Shown piece by piece: positions 8,333 to 19,770 of a stretch of DNA of 64,000 nt. How positions within the stretch are numbered: position 1 is the stretch's first letter; every line of letters begins with the position of its first letter. The position numbers and the translations under genes are program-made. The stretch is from the NCBI RefSeq assembly GCF_000474215.1, contig NZ_BAUC01000017.1:62001-126000 (forward strand), in the 5' to 3' direction. The DNA comes from Edwardsiella hoshinae NBRC 105699 = ATCC 33379 (GTDB taxonomy: Bacteria > Pseudomonadota > Gammaproteobacteria > Enterobacterales > Enterobacteriaceae). Under the pieces are notes generated by a model. It was not told where the DNA came from and did not search any database. It saw nothing but the letters and a program-made list of their open reading frames with translations.

Positions 8333-8363
8333 CAAATAAATGAGGCCTCATTGATGAGGCCTC
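8333..8363 (-). terminator. Terminator-like hairpin after the 28-codon ORF
   Basis: Read on the minus strand: GAGGCCTC, loop ATCAAT, GAGGCCTC, then ATTTATTT. Each arm is also self-complementary. It lies about 60 bases after the stop of the small ORF at 8422-8508. Confidence 0.5.
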
Positions 8364-8421
8364 GGGTAATAGCGAATGATTTGGGAATGACCACCGCGAG
8401 GCAGAAATCCCGCGCCATCAA

Positions 8422-8508
8422 TTAGATGGCATTTTCCGGGCGGGCCAGGACGAGGGTCTGTCGTGTGCTACAATTCACTGCCGTCACGAATGTAATTAAA
8501 TGTGCCAT
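8422..8508 (-). CDS. Candidate 28-residue small protein with strong ribosome binding site
   Basis: The ORF reads MAHLITFVTAVNCSTRQT then LVLARPENAI. AAAGGAG stands six bases before the ATG, one of the best sites in the window, and a terminator-like hairpin follows the stop. It has a short hydrophobic N-terminus, one Cys and a basic C-terminus. It could be a small protein in its own right, a leader peptide, or the coding part of a dual-function RNA; no larger gene follows on the same strand within 1 kb (dps and yobH have their own sites), which speaks against a leader. No known family is recognised. Conservation in relatives would decide. Confidence 0.5.
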   Translation of the reverse strand: MAHLITFVTAVNCSTRQTLVLARPENAI

Positions 8509-8744
8509 TTAACTCCTTTCGTTGCCTCGGATGGAATAAAGATAGCCTAATCCATAATAGGCGGATGTGATATGGCTCACCGATTCTCATTTTTTTTGCG
8601 TATGTGTTAAGGCAGGTTTGTACATCGTTGCGCAACACGTCGCTTGGCGTGCGAGAGGTGCGCCGGTGAGGGAAATATTATCTCAGTGATTGAGTTGTTG
8701 CCCGCGCTTGCTATCATCGCAGCACACCGAATGAGGAAGTTGAT

Positions 8745-9239
8745 ATGAAACCATTTTTGTCTTTGTTGGCGGCGGCATGGTTGCTGAGCGCTTGCAGCGC
8801 GCCCCCGGAGGGGAGTAACCCTTCGCCGCACCCTTTTCGCAGTAGCTTTCAATGCGATGTTCCGCTGGAGCAGGATTTTCCGCCGGTACAGAGCGCCAGC
8901 GATCTGCTGGTCAACATGCAGCATATGTCACAACGTTTACAGGCGGGTAATTTTGTCGCGGGTCAATGGTTGGCACAGAACGCGACCTTAAGCGAACGCG
9001 ATCATATCAATGCGTGCCATACCGCTTTGTTGCAAGGCGCGCGGCGATTGATCGAGGCTCAATACCAGGTGGTCTATCCCCAATTGCAGAGTGCGGCTCA
9101 GCGCGATGCGCTACAAGCGGTGATGATGGCGTGGCGTAGCGCGATGCAAGGCATCACGCCGCAGGGGGTTAACGATCAGCAATTGGCAGCGTACGCCCAG
9201 GCGGCGCAGCAGTTACGCATGCTATTACCAGCGCACTAA
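8745..9239 (+). CDS. Putative outer-membrane or periplasmic lipoprotein
   Basis: 164 residues with a lipoprotein signal: MKPFLSLLAAAWLLSAC, lipobox LSAC at Cys17, followed by Ser, which favours outer-membrane sorting. The mature part is alpha-helical in character (many Ala, Gln and Leu), with two further Cys residues that could pair. AGGAAG lies upstream of the ATG. It is a single gene, with a GCGAGCA/TGCTCGC hairpin soon after the stop at 9261-9283. I recognise no named family and give no function. Confidence 0.75.
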   Translation: MKPFLSLLAAAWLLSACSAPPEGSNPSPHPFRSSFQCDVPLEQDFPPVQSASDLLVNMQHMSQRLQAGNFVAGQWLAQNATLSERDHINACHTALLQGARRLIEAQYQVVYPQLQSAAQRDALQAVMMAWRSAMQGITPQGVNDQQLAAYAQAAQQLRMLLPAH

Positions 9240-9972
9240 CGCCTCTACGCTGAACGGTTGGCGAGCATTCTGCGCTTGCTCGCCGCCGGGGAAGCGGGGC
9301 TCTCCTGCTGCGGTTGGGGTTTTCTGTACGGAGCATGCGCGGGGCATGGCTCAGCGGCCATGCGGCCCAAGGTGCCTTACGACGCCAGCGGCCCAACGCC
9401 GCGATGCCCCAAGGGGCCATCCACGAGTTGACGGCTCAATGGCGCAATGTTTGCCCACCGGTATGGTGGAACCGGCATAAGTCGCCGCATGCGCGTGCAT
9501 ACCGCGCGTCGTCGCATTTTTCTTTTTCCCCGGCAGTAAAATAATGCGGCTAACCACTTCATCAGGCAGAAAAAAGAAACTAGCGAGGCGCTCTCTTTTT
9601 AAATTGCACCCTCGTCTGAGGATGGGCAGATAATGTTTTGTCCAGGTTCGGAATAACCGTAAATGTCGTCGCGGCGTGCCGGCGGCGCAGTGCGACAGGT
9701 ACGTCAGGAAATAGGGCAAGAAAAGGAAAGGGGAGGGCGTGCTCAGGCGCGTTTCTCTCACCGGTAAGCGTACAATGATTAAGCGAATTTATCGGCAGGT
9801 TACGATAAAACTTACTTGTTTTATTGAAAATGGGCTTGTTTTTCCTTATGATTTGCGCGTTTTCTTTGGGGTCGAACGTTCAATGAGCGTATCGATGGCG
9901 ATTTTTTCGGGTAATTTTCACATTAAGGATGAGTAAATTGCGCGCATTATAAACTCACAGTGAGGGTATAAC
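9240..9972. other. Long intergenic region upstream of betT
   Basis: About 730 bases. It begins with a hairpin (9261-9283) that may end the lipoprotein transcript. The middle is GC-rich and shows only frames without ribosome binding sites. The last 200 bases are AT-rich (TTTTATTGAAAATGGGCTTG and after) and must hold the betT promoter. No repeat or RNA gene is evident. It could contain a decayed gene, such as the bet regulator or dehydrogenase genes absent here, but no remnant is readable. Confidence 0.5.
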
Positions 9973-11976
9973 ATGAGTCATAATGGCACGAGTGAACAAA
10001 GTAAAAAACACACTATTAATCCACCTGTTTTTATTATTTCCGCAGTATTAATCATCGCCTTAGTATTATCTGCCGGCATGATGCCGCAACAGGCCGAACA
10101 GGGATTCCAAACCCTACAGCAGCAGATATTTGCTAATGCCAGTTGGTTCTATATTTTAGCTGTCGCGCTAATTTTGTTGAGTGTAACCTATCTGGGCTTT
10201 TCGCGTTACGGCACGATCAAACTCGGCCCGGATCATGCGGAGCCGGAATTCAGCTATTTTTCTTGGTTCGCCATGCTGTTCTCCGCTGGCATGGGGATCG
10301 GCCTGATGTTTTTTGGCGTCGCCGAACCGGTGATGCACTACCTTTCGCCGCCGGAGGGCAGCGCGCAAACCGTCGCCGCCGCAAAGCAGGCGATGACGTT
10401 AACCTTTTTCCATTGGGGGCTGCATGCCTGGGCGATCTATGCCATCGTCGGGTTGATTTTAGCCTTTTTCAGTTACCGCCATGGGTTACCGTTGACCTTG
10501 CGTTCGGCGCTCTATCCGCTCATTGGGGAGCGTATCTATGGAGCGGCAGGGCACGCGGTCGATATTTTCGCCGTACTGGGCACCGTGTTCGGTGTCGCCA
10601 CATCGCTCGGTTACGGCGTATTACAGGTCAATGCCGGCCTGAATCATCTGTTCGATTTGCCGATTTCGACCTCGGTACAGGTGGGGTTGATCATCGGCAT
10701 CACCACCCTGGCAACCCTTTCGGTAGTCTCGGGCTTGGATCGCGGCATCCGCTTGCTGTCCGAGCTTAACTTAGGACTGGCGGTGTTGTTGATGCTGTTA
10801 GTCGCGGCGCTGGGGCCAACGGTGTTATTGCTCAAGTCGTTTGTCGAAAACAGCGGCGCCTACCTGTCGCAGATCGTCAGCAAGACCTTTAACTTATATG
10901 CCTATGAGCCGAAATCCAGCCGTTGGTTGGGGGGCTGGACACTGTTGTACTGGGGGTGGTGGCTATCGTGGTCGCCGTTTGTCGGCATGTTTATCGCGCG
11001 TGTCTCGCGCGGTAGAACCATTCGTGAGTTCGTTACCGGCGTCTTGCTCGTGCCGGCCGGTTTTACCCTGATGTGGATGACGGTATTCGGAAACAGCGCC
11101 ATCGAATTAATCGCCCATCGCGGGGCCACCGATCTGGCGACCAACGTCCAGCGCGATGTCTCTCTGGCACTGTTCAACTTTTTGGAGCATTTCCCGCAGC
11201 CGACGCTATTGTCGTTTATTGCCATGGTGATGGTGGTGGTGTTTTTCGTCACCTCGGCTGACTCCGGCGCCATGGTGGTGGATACGCTGGCGTCCGGTGG
11301 TGCTAAGCATACGCCGCTGTGGCAACGTATCTTCTGGGCCGCGTTAACCGGGGTGGTGGCGATCGTGTTGCTGGTAGCCGGCGGCTTACGGGCATTGCAG
11401 ACCGTGACCATCGCCAGCGCGTTGCCGTTCGCCGTGATCTTGCTGGTGGTGATTTACGGCTTGCTCAAGGCGTTACGTGTCGATATCTACAAGAAGCGTA
11501 GCCAATTGGTCACCACCATCGCCCCGCCCGCCAGCCGTAATCCGATCTCTTGGCAACGCCGGCTGCGTAACATCGTCTATAACCCGAAGCGTTCGCAGGT
11601 GCGCCGCTTTATCGCCGAAGTGATCCAACCGGCGATGATGATGGTGAGCGAAGAGTTGGCGCGTCAGGGCAAGGAGGTGACCCTGATCGGCGGGGAGGGG
11701 GAGGATGAGCGCATCAGCCTACAGGTTGAATTTGGCGATGATATGGCGTTTTGCTATGGTGTACGCTTGCGCGCCTATCGCAAGCCGACCTTCGCCATGG
11801 CGGGCTTGGATGAGGAGAGTCCGCGCGAAGGGGAGGTCTACTACCGTGCCGAGGTCTATCTGAAGGAAGGAGGGCAAGATTACGACCTGATGGGCTGGAC
11901 GCAGGAGCAGGTGTTACACGACATCCTCGATCAGTATGAAAAACATATTCACTTCTTGCACTTGATCCGCAGTTAA
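9973..11976 (+). CDS. betT: High-affinity choline transporter BetT (BCCT family)
   Basis: Proton-driven importer of choline, the precursor of glycine betaine, in the inner membrane. 667 residues (E. coli 677). The N-terminus is followed by twelve predicted membrane segments; FSAGMGIGLMFFGVAEP and the BCCT signature around WTLLYWGWWLSWSPFVGMFIA are present. The long soluble C-terminal tail (about residues 505-667) is the osmosensing part typical of BetT and absent from short BCCT carriers. GAGGG lies upstream of the ATG. In E. coli betT is divergent from betIBA; no bet genes are next to it here, so choline oxidation enzymes must be elsewhere or absent. A sister BCCT substrate such as betaine or carnitine is possible but less likely. 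Confidence 0.88.
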   Translation: MSHNGTSEQSKKHTINPPVFIISAVLIIALVLSAGMMPQQAEQGFQTLQQQIFANASWFYILAVALILLSVTYLGFSRYGTIKLGPDHAEPEFSYFSWFAMLFSAGMGIGLMFFGVAEPVMHYLSPPEGSAQTVAAAKQAMTLTFFHWGLHAWAIYAIVGLILAFFSYRHGLPLTLRSALYPLIGERIYGAAGHAVDIFAVLGTVFGVATSLGYGVLQVNAGLNHLFDLPISTSVQVGLIIGITTLATLSVVSGLDRGIRLLSELNLGLAVLLMLLVAALGPTVLLLKSFVENSGAYLSQIVSKTFNLYAYEPKSSRWLGGWTLLYWGWWLSWSPFVGMFIARVSRGRTIREFVTGVLLVPAGFTLMWMTVFGNSAIELIAHRGATDLATNVQRDVSLALFNFLEHFPQPTLLSFIAMVMVVVFFVTSADSGAMVVDTLASGGAKHTPLWQRIFWAALTGVVAIVLLVAGGLRALQTVTIASALPFAVILLVVIYGLLKALRVDIYKKRSQLVTTIAPPASRNPISWQRRLRNIVYNPKRSQVRRFIAEVIQPAMMMVSEELARQGKEVTLIGGEGEDERISLQVEFGDDMAFCYGVRLRAYRKPTFAMAGLDEESPREGEVYYRAEVYLKEGGQDYDLMGWTQEQVLHDILDQYEKHIHFLHLIRS

Positions 11977-12180
11977 TGCTCAGCGCTGCGCTGAATGGCC
12001 TGCCGTCATCCCAAGGGAATGCGGTTGGCAATTCGCGCGCTCGGGGGTAATATTGCCCGACACCGATGTTAGTGCGCTCTGTTATCGCTTTGTGTGGGGA
12101 AGCAGGGCGTACGCATCTTGCTAAGTAGAGCAGGGGCGCATCGGTAACATACCGAAACTAAACAAAACTTTTTTCTATAT

Positions 12181-12201
12181 GTGACCTGTCGTGTGGGTCA
12201 C
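12181..12201 (+). promoter_or_regulatory. thrS translational operator, tRNA-Thr anticodon-arm mimic
   Basis: The leader RNA forms GTGACC/GGTCAC closed by a U-G pair, leaving a 7-base loop GUCGUGU. Bases three to five of the loop (12190-12192) are CGU, the anticodon of tRNA-Thr(CGU), and base two is U, matching U33 of tRNAs. In E. coli ThrRS binds such a hairpin in its own mRNA and blocks ribosome loading. Here it ends 10 bases before AAGGA (12212-12216) of thrS, the position expected for operator domain 2. Confidence 0.85.
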
Positions 12202-12222
12202 CACTGTAGATAAGGAATTCAA

Positions 12223-14151
12223 ATGCCTGTTATTACGCTTCCTGACGGCAGTCAGCGTCACTTCGATCATCCCGTTTCCGTTATGGATATCGCCCGCGAT
12301 ATCGGCCCCGGTCTGGCTAAAGCCTGCATTGCCGGTCGCGTCAACGGTGAGTTGGTCGATGCGTGCGATCTGATCGAGCGCGACGCCACCGTCGCCATCA
12401 TTACCGCCAAGGATCAGGAAGGGGTGGAGATCCTGCGTCACTCCTGCGCCCACCTACTGGGCCACGCCATCAAACAATTGTGGCCACAAACCAAGATGGC
12501 TATCGGCCCGGTGATCGACAACGGCTTCTATTACGATGTCGATTTGGAGCATACCCTGACCCAGGAAGATCTCGATCGCCTGGAAAAACGCATGCATGAG
12601 CTGGCGGAAAAAGATTACGACGTCATCAAGAAGAAAGTCAGCTGGCAGGAAGCACGCGACGCTTTCGTCGCGCGGGATGAGCCGTACAAGGTAGCCATCC
12701 TCGATGAAAACATCAGCCACGATGATCAGCCTGGTCTGTATCATCACCAAGAGTATGTTGACATGTGCCGTGGGCCGCACGTGCCGAACATGCGCTTCTG
12801 TCACCATTTTAAGTTACAGAAATCGTCTGGCGCTTACTGGCGCGGCGATAGCAACAATAAGATGTTGCAGCGTATTTACGGCACCGCCTGGGCGGACAAG
12901 AAGCAACTGAACGCCTACCTGCAACGTCTGGAAGAGGCCGCCAAGCGCGACCATCGTAAGATCGGTAAGCAACTCGACCTGTATCATATGCAGGAAGAGG
13001 CGCCGGGCATGGTGTTCTGGCATAACGACGGCTGGACCATCTTCCGCGAGCTGGAAGCTTTCGTGCGGATGAAGCTGAAAGAATACCAGTACCAAGAGGT
13101 CAAAGGCCCATTCATGATGGATCGGGTGCTGTGGGAGAAGACCGGTCACTGGGAAAACTACAAGGATGCGATGTTCACTACCTCTTCGGAGAACCGTGAG
13201 TACTGCATCAAACCGATGAACTGCCCGGGACACGTGCAGATTTTCAACCAGGGGTTGAAGTCCTACCGTGATCTACCGTTGCGTATGGCCGAATTCGGCA
13301 GTTGCCACCGTAACGAGCCGTCCGGTTCGCTGCATGGCCTGATGCGTGTGCGCGGCTTCACCCAGGACGATGCGCATATTTTCTGTACTGAAGAGCAGAT
13401 CCGTGACGAGGTCAATAGCTGCATCAAGATGGTGTACGACATGTACAGCACCTTTGGCTTCGAGAAGATCGTGGTGAAACTCTCCACGCGTCCGGAGAAG
13501 CGTATCGGTAGCGATGCGATCTGGGATCGTGCCGAAGAGGATCTGGCCGCCGCGCTGGAAGAGAACGGCATTCCGTTCGAATACCAGCCGGGTGAGGGGG
13601 CCTTCTACGGGCCGAAGATCGAATTCACTTTGCATGACTGCTTGGATCGCGCTTGGCAGTGTGGTACCGTGCAGCTCGACTTCTCCCTGCCGGGCCGTCT
13701 GAACGCGTCTTATGTCGGTGAAAACAATGAGCGTGTGGTTCCGGTGATGATTCACCGCGCTATCCTCGGCTCTATGGAGCGTTTCATCGGGATCTTGACC
13801 GAAGAGTTCGCCGGCTTCTTCCCGACGTGGTTAGCACCGGTGCAGGCCGTAGTGATGAATATCACTGATTCTCAGGCTGAATATGTCGAAGAATTGAACA
13901 AAAAACTGCAAGCCGCAGGGATTCGCGCAAAATCAGACTTGAGAAACGAGAAGATTGGCTTTAAAATTCGCGAACATACTTTACGTCGTGTTCCTTATAT
14001 GCTGGTTTGCGGCGACAAAGAAGTCGAGGCCGGTAAAGTGGCCGTGCGTACACGCCGTGGGAAAGACCTGGGCGTGATGAGCATCGACGACGTAATCGAG
14101 AAGCTGCTGCAAGAGATTCGCAGCCGTAGTCTTCATCAGTTGGAGGAATAA
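12223..14151 (+). CDS. thrS: Threonine-tRNA ligase
   Basis: Class II aminoacyl-tRNA synthetase charging tRNA-Thr. 642 residues, the E. coli length. Domains in order: N-terminal TGS domain (about 1-60), editing domain with the SGAYWRGD region (to about 225), catalytic core, and C-terminal anticodon-binding domain (from about 535). The zinc ligand Cys334 is in MNCPGH, and motif 2 reads [24 protein letters not shown] precedes the ATG. First gene of the thrS-infC-rpmI-rplT series; translation is probably controlled by the anticodon-like hairpin just upstream. Confidence 0.98.
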   Translation: MPVITLPDGSQRHFDHPVSVMDIARDIGPGLAKACIAGRVNGELVDACDLIERDATVAIITAKDQEGVEILRHSCAHLLGHAIKQLWPQTKMAIGPVIDNGFYYDVDLEHTLTQEDLDRLEKRMHELAEKDYDVIKKKVSWQEARDAFVARDEPYKVAILDENISHDDQPGLYHHQEYVDMCRGPHVPNMRFCHHFKLQKSSGAYWRGDSNNKMLQRIYGTAWADKKQLNAYLQRLEEAAKRDHRKIGKQLDLYHMQEEAPGMVFWHNDGWTIFRELEAFVRMKLKEYQYQEVKGPFMMDRVLWEKTGHWENYKDAMFTTSSENREYCIKPMNCPGHVQIFNQGLKSYRDLPLRMAEFGSCHRNEPSGSLHGLMRVRGFTQDDAHIFCTEEQIRDEVNSCIKMVYDMYSTFGFEKIVVKLSTRPEKRIGSDAIWDRAEEDLAAALEENGIPFEYQPGEGAFYGPKIEFTLHDCLDRAWQCGTVQLDFSLPGRLNASYVGENNERVVPVMIHRAILGSMERFIGILTEEFAGFFPTWLAPVQAVVMNITDSQAEYVEELNKKLQAAGIRAKSDLRNEKIGFKIREHTLRRVPYMLVCGDKEVEAGKVAVRTRRGKDLGVMSIDDVIEKLLQEIRSRSLHQLEE

Positions 14152-14697
<546 letters not shown>

Positions 14698-14793
14698 GGC
14701 TATCAAGTAAGGGTTCCACGGTACGCTACGGCGTCTGTGGAACCGTTCGCCTCACTGATTCGTTGTAATTAACAATGCGAAGTGGAAATCGAA

Positions 14794-14991
14794 ATGCCTA
14801 AGATTAAAACTGTGCGTGGCGCGGCCAAGCGCTTTAAGAAAACCGCCGGTGGTGGTTTCAAGCGTAAACATGCTAACCTGCGTCATATTCTGACCAAAAA
14901 ATCTACCAAGCGTAAGCGTCATCTGCGTCCGAAGTCTCAGGTCTCCAAAGGCGATCTGGGTCTGGTAGTCGCGTGCCTGCCGTACGCATAA
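14794..14991 (+). CDS. rpmI: 50S ribosomal protein L35
   Basis: 65 residues, [20 protein letters not shown] to VVACLPYA, the normal length. The start is the ATG of MPKIK; four codons upstream in the same frame belong to the leader. The ribosome binding site is poor (GTGGAAATCGAA), as in E. coli, where L20 represses rpmI translation by binding a pseudoknot in the infC-rpmI mRNA. It sits 96 bases after infC and 42 before rplT. Confidence 0.97.
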   Translation: MPKIKTVRGAAKRFKKTAGGGFKRKHANLRHILTKKSTKRKRHLRPKSQVSKGDLGLVVACLPYA

Positions 14992-15015
14992 GTAATTTTT
15001 TTGAATCAAGAATAA

Positions 15016-15390
<375 letters not shown>

Positions 15391-15398
15391 GTCAGACG

Positions 15399-15423
15399 AA
15401 AGAGGGAGCTTGCTCCCTCTTTT
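15399..15423 (+). terminator. Terminator after rplT
   Basis: AGAGGGAGC, loop TT, GCTCCCTCT, then TTT, directly after the rplT stop. In E. coli the equivalent element is partly read through into pheST. Confidence 0.85.
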
Positions 15424-15482
15424 GCTGTCTGATGCGGTCGGGCGTCTTGAGCGCGTTGTCGCCGGCGGTTAGACGAAATTTA

Positions 15483-15511
15483 TTGACATTCTCTGGCGAG
15501 AGCTTTTCAAT
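15483..15511 (+). promoter_or_regulatory. Promoter of pheM-pheST
   Basis: Consensus TTGACA, 17-base spacer, TTCAAT (four of six). It lies about 50 bases before the pheM ATG, in the same place as the E. coli pheST promoter. Confidence 0.7.
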
Positions 15512-15558
15512 AGATGCAGAGTTTTCAATAAGTTCTGAATGTTCAAGGTAACGCAAGC

Positions 15559-16774
<1,216 letters not shown>

Positions 16775-16788
16775 GGCGGGATTAACAC

Positions 16789-19176
16789 ATGAAATTCAGT
16801 GAACTTTGGTTGCGCGAGTGGGTGAATCCTGCCATTAACAGCGCGGCGCTGTCCGAACAAATCACCATGGCCGGCCTGGAAGTGGACGGCGTGGAGCCGG
16901 TGGCTGGCGCCTTCCACGGCGTGGTGGTCGGCGAGGTGGTCGCCTGCCAACAACACCCTAACGCCGATAAGCTGCGGGTGACTAAGGTCGATGTCGGCGC
17001 AGGGCGCCTGCTGGACATCGTTTGTGGCGCGCCGAACTGCCGCCAGGGGCTGCGTGTCGCGGTCGCCACCATCGGCGCGGTGCTGCCGGGCGATTTCAAG
17101 ATTAAGGCGGCCAAGCTGCGTGGTGAACCCTCGGAAGGGATGCTGTGCTCTTTCTCGGAGCTGGGGATCAGCGATGATCACAACGGCATCATCGAGCTGC
17201 CGGCGGATGCGCCGCTGGGGTGCGATCTGCGTGATTACCTGAAGCTGGACGATAACAGCATTGAGATCAGCGTGACGCCGAACCGTGCCGATTGCCTCGG
17301 TATTCTGGGCATTGCTCGCGATGTGGCGGTGCTGAATGGCCTCTCTCTGACGGAGCCGGCAGTGACCCCGGTCGAGGTCAGCATCGACGATCGCTTCCCG
17401 ATCGAGGTGCAGGCGGCGGAGGCGTGTCCGCGTTATTTGGGGCGTGTGGTGCGCGGCATCGATGTGACGGCGAAGACGCCGTTGTGGATGAGCGAGAAGC
17501 TGCGTCGCTGCGGCATCCGCAGCATAGATCCGGTGGTCGACGTCACTAACTATGTCCTGTTAGAGCTGGGGCAGCCGATGCACGCCTTCGACCTGAACCG
17601 GTTGCAGGGAGGCATCGTGGTGCGTATGGCGCGTGAAGGGGAGACCCTGACTCTGCTCGATGGCAATCAGGCCAGCTTGAGCAGCGACACGTTGGTGATT
17701 GCCGACCATCAGCAGCCGTTGGCGCTGGGGGGGATCTTCGGCGGGGAGCATTCCGGCGTCAATGGGGAAACCCGTGATGTACTGCTGGAGTGTGCCTACT
17801 TCAACCCGCTGGCCATCACGGGCCGCGCCCGTCGTTACGGCCTGCACACCGATGCCTCACACCGCTATGAGCGTGGCGTTGATCCGCAGTTGCAGCGGCG
17901 GGCCATGGAGCGCGCCACCGAACTGCTGCTGGCGCTGTGTGGCGGCCAAGCCGGCCCGGTTATCGAGGTGAGCAACGAAGCCTACCTGCCGCAGCCGGCG
18001 CACATTACCCTGCACCGCAATAAGCTGGATCGCCTGATCGGTCATCATATTGCCGATGACCAGGTGTTGGCTATCCTGCAACGCCTCGGCTGCCAGGTGA
18101 AGGTCATCGACGGGGGCTGGCAGGCGCTGGCGCCGAGCTGGCGTTTCGACATGGCCATCGAAGAAGATCTGATCGAAGAGGTAGCGCGGGTTTACGGCTA
18201 CAATAATATCCCCGACGTGCCGCTGCGTGCCGATCTGGTGATGACCGCGCACCGCGAGGCGGATCTGCCGCTGAAACGCGTGAAGACCCTGCTGGTCGAC
18301 CGCGGCTATCAAGAGGCGATTACCTACAGCTTCGTCGATCCTAAGGTGCAAGCATTGCTGCATCCGCAACAGCCGGCGTTGATCCTGCCGAGCCCGATCT
18401 CCGTCGATATGTCGGCGATGCGGCTGTCGTTGTGGAGCGGTTTGCTGGGCGCGGTGGTCTATAACCAGAATCGCCAGCAGACGCGTGTGCGCCTGTTTGA
18501 AACCGGCTTGCGTTTTGTCCCGGACGAGCACGCCAACTTAGGGATCCGCCAAGATATGATGCTGGCCGGGGTGATTGCCGGCCCGCGTAACGAAGAGCAC
18601 TGGGGCATGGAGCGCCAGGTCGTCGACTTTTACGATCTGAAAGGCGACCTGGAGGCGGTGTTGGAGCTGACGGGTAAGCTGGATGAGGTGCAGTTCCGTG
18701 CTGAGGCGCATGATGCGCTACATCCGGGGCAGAGCGCCGCGTTGTACCTGCAAGGTGAACGTATTGGTTTCATTGGGGTTGTACATCCTGAGTTGGAGCG
18801 TAAACTCGATCTCAATGGTCGCACCGTGGTGTTTGAAGTCCGTTGGGATGCCCTGGCTGATCGCCGAATTCCGCAGGCGCGCGAGATTTCTCGCTACCCG
18901 GCAAACCGCCGCGATATCGCGGTTGTCGTGGCCGAAAACGTGCCGGCGGAAGATGTTTTGGCCGAATGTAAGAAAGTTGGCGCAAATCAGGTAGTTGGCG
19001 TAAACTTATTTGACGTGTATTGTGGTAAGGGTGTTGCAGAGGGTTATAAGAGTCTTGCGATCAGTCTGGTGCTGCAGGACACCACGCGTACACTGGAAGA
19101 AGAGGAAATTGCCGCTACCGTCGCCAAATGTGTAGAGGCGTTAAAACAGCGATTCCAAGCATCCTTGAGGGATTAA
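16789..19176 (+). CDS. pheT: Phenylalanine-tRNA ligase beta subunit
   Basis: 795 residues as in E. coli. The N-terminal OB-fold tRNA-binding domain (about 39-148, with [19 protein letters not shown]) is followed by the B3/B4 editing domain that hydrolyses Tyr-tRNA-Phe, the B5 domain, a catalytic-like module without active residues, and a C-terminal ferredoxin-fold anticodon-binding domain ending before residue 795. Co-transcribed with pheS and followed by ihfA only four bases later, so ihfA is in part read from the pheST transcript. Confidence 0.98.
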   Translation: MKFSELWLREWVNPAINSAALSEQITMAGLEVDGVEPVAGAFHGVVVGEVVACQQHPNADKLRVTKVDVGAGRLLDIVCGAPNCRQGLRVAVATIGAVLPGDFKIKAAKLRGEPSEGMLCSFSELGISDDHNGIIELPADAPLGCDLRDYLKLDDNSIEISVTPNRADCLGILGIARDVAVLNGLSLTEPAVTPVEVSIDDRFPIEVQAAEACPRYLGRVVRGIDVTAKTPLWMSEKLRRCGIRSIDPVVDVTNYVLLELGQPMHAFDLNRLQGGIVVRMAREGETLTLLDGNQASLSSDTLVIADHQQPLALGGIFGGEHSGVNGETRDVLLECAYFNPLAITGRARRYGLHTDASHRYERGVDPQLQRRAMERATELLLALCGGQAGPVIEVSNEAYLPQPAHITLHRNKLDRLIGHHIADDQVLAILQRLGCQVKVIDGGWQALAPSWRFDMAIEEDLIEEVARVYGYNNIPDVPLRADLVMTAHREADLPLKRVKTLLVDRGYQEAITYSFVDPKVQALLHPQQPALILPSPISVDMSAMRLSLWSGLLGAVVYNQNRQQTRVRLFETGLRFVPDEHANLGIRQDMMLAGVIAGPRNEEHWGMERQVVDFYDLKGDLEAVLELTGKLDEVQFRAEAHDALHPGQSAALYLQGERIGFIGVVHPELERKLDLNGRTVVFEVRWDALADRRIPQAREISRYPANRRDIAVVVAENVPAEDVLAECKKVGANQVVGVNLFDVYCGKGVAEGYKSLAISLVLQDTTRTLEEEEIAATVAKCVEALKQRFQASLRD

Positions 19177-19180
19177 ACCT

Positions 19181-19477
19181 ATGGCGCTTACAAAAGCTGA
19201 AATGTCTGAACACCTGTTTGAAAAGCTTGGGCTGAGTAAACGGGATGCCAAAGACCTCGTCGAGCTGTTTTTCGAAGAGATTCGCCGCGCCCTGGAGAAT
19301 GGCGAGCAGGTGAAGTTGTCCGGTTTCGGCAACTTCGATCTGCGCGACAAGAACCAGCGGCCGGGGCGCAACCCGAAAACCGGGGAAGATATCCCGATTA
19401 CGGCGCGCCGTGTGGTGACCTTCCGTCCAGGGCAGAAGTTAAAGAGCCGGGTCGAGAACGCTACACCCAAGGACTAA
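19181..19477 (+). CDS. ihfA: Integration host factor alpha subunit
   Basis: 98 residues. Heterodimeric IHF bends DNA sharply at specific sites and acts in transcription, recombination and replication. [20 protein letters not shown], the core ..[24 protein letters not shown].. arm with the intercalating Pro, and [18 protein letters not shown] are typical of IhfA rather than HU. It starts four bases after the pheT stop; E. coli also has a promoter inside pheT. A strong terminator follows. Confidence 0.98.
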   Translation: MALTKAEMSEHLFEKLGLSKRDAKDLVELFFEEIRRALENGEQVKLSGFGNFDLRDKNQRPGRNPKTGEDIPITARRVVTFRPGQKLKSRVENATPKD

Positions 19478-19493
19478 ATCAGGCAAACAGGAC

Positions 19494-19520
19494 AAAAGGC
19501 CGCCTTTAGGTGGCCTTTTT
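19494..19520 (+). terminator. Terminator of the pheST-ihfA operon
   Basis: AAAAGGCCGCC, loop TTTA, GGTGGCCTTTT with one G-U pair, continuing into T. Confidence 0.9.
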
Positions 19521-19566
19521 CTTGCGATATTCAGCCGTTTGCGCGGCGCACACAGAGGCATGAATC

Positions 19567-19770
19567 ATGCAAGTTAACGATAGGGTTAGCGTAAAGACGG
19601 ACGGAGGTCCGCGCCGCATTGGGCGTATCCTGGCGTTGGAGCCGTTCAGCGAGGGGACCATGTATCTGGTGGCGTTGGACGACTACCCGAATGGAATTTG
19701 GTTCTTCAACGAGATCGGCTGCCAACAGGGGATCTTTGTCGAGCCCTATGACGATGATGCCTCCTGCTGA
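19567..19770 (+). CDS. 67-residue conserved-looking protein overlapping btuC
   Basis: [20 protein letters not shown], then [20 protein letters not shown] and [20 protein letters not shown]. The alternation of short beta-strands, Gly turns and a WFFNE segment suggests a small SH3-like barrel, as in KOW/Tudor-like modules that handle nucleic acid or protein; this is inference. AGAGG eight bases before the ATG supports the start. The stop lies inside the btuC start region, so the two are translationally linked, yet nothing in the sequence ties it to vitamin B12. Not a family I can name with certainty. Confidence 0.7.
   Translation: MQVNDRVSVKTDGGPRRIGRILALEPFSEGTMYLVALDDYPNGIWFFNEIGCQQGIFVEPYDDDASC

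Noticed and set aside
8234-8425. Plus-strand frame of about 63 codons near an AGGAGG
   Set aside because: It crosses the hairpin and the 28-codon ORF on the other strand, its composition is unremarkable and the start codon does not fit the AGGAGG well. Kept only as a weak alternative.
9351-9761. 136-codon minus-strand frame upstream of betT
   Set aside because: No ribosome binding site; low-complexity, Arg/His-rich translation without any recognisable family.
11978-11993. Hairpin TCAGCGC/GCGCTGA after betT as a terminator
   Set aside because: Almost no loop and no T run; cannot be supported as a terminator.
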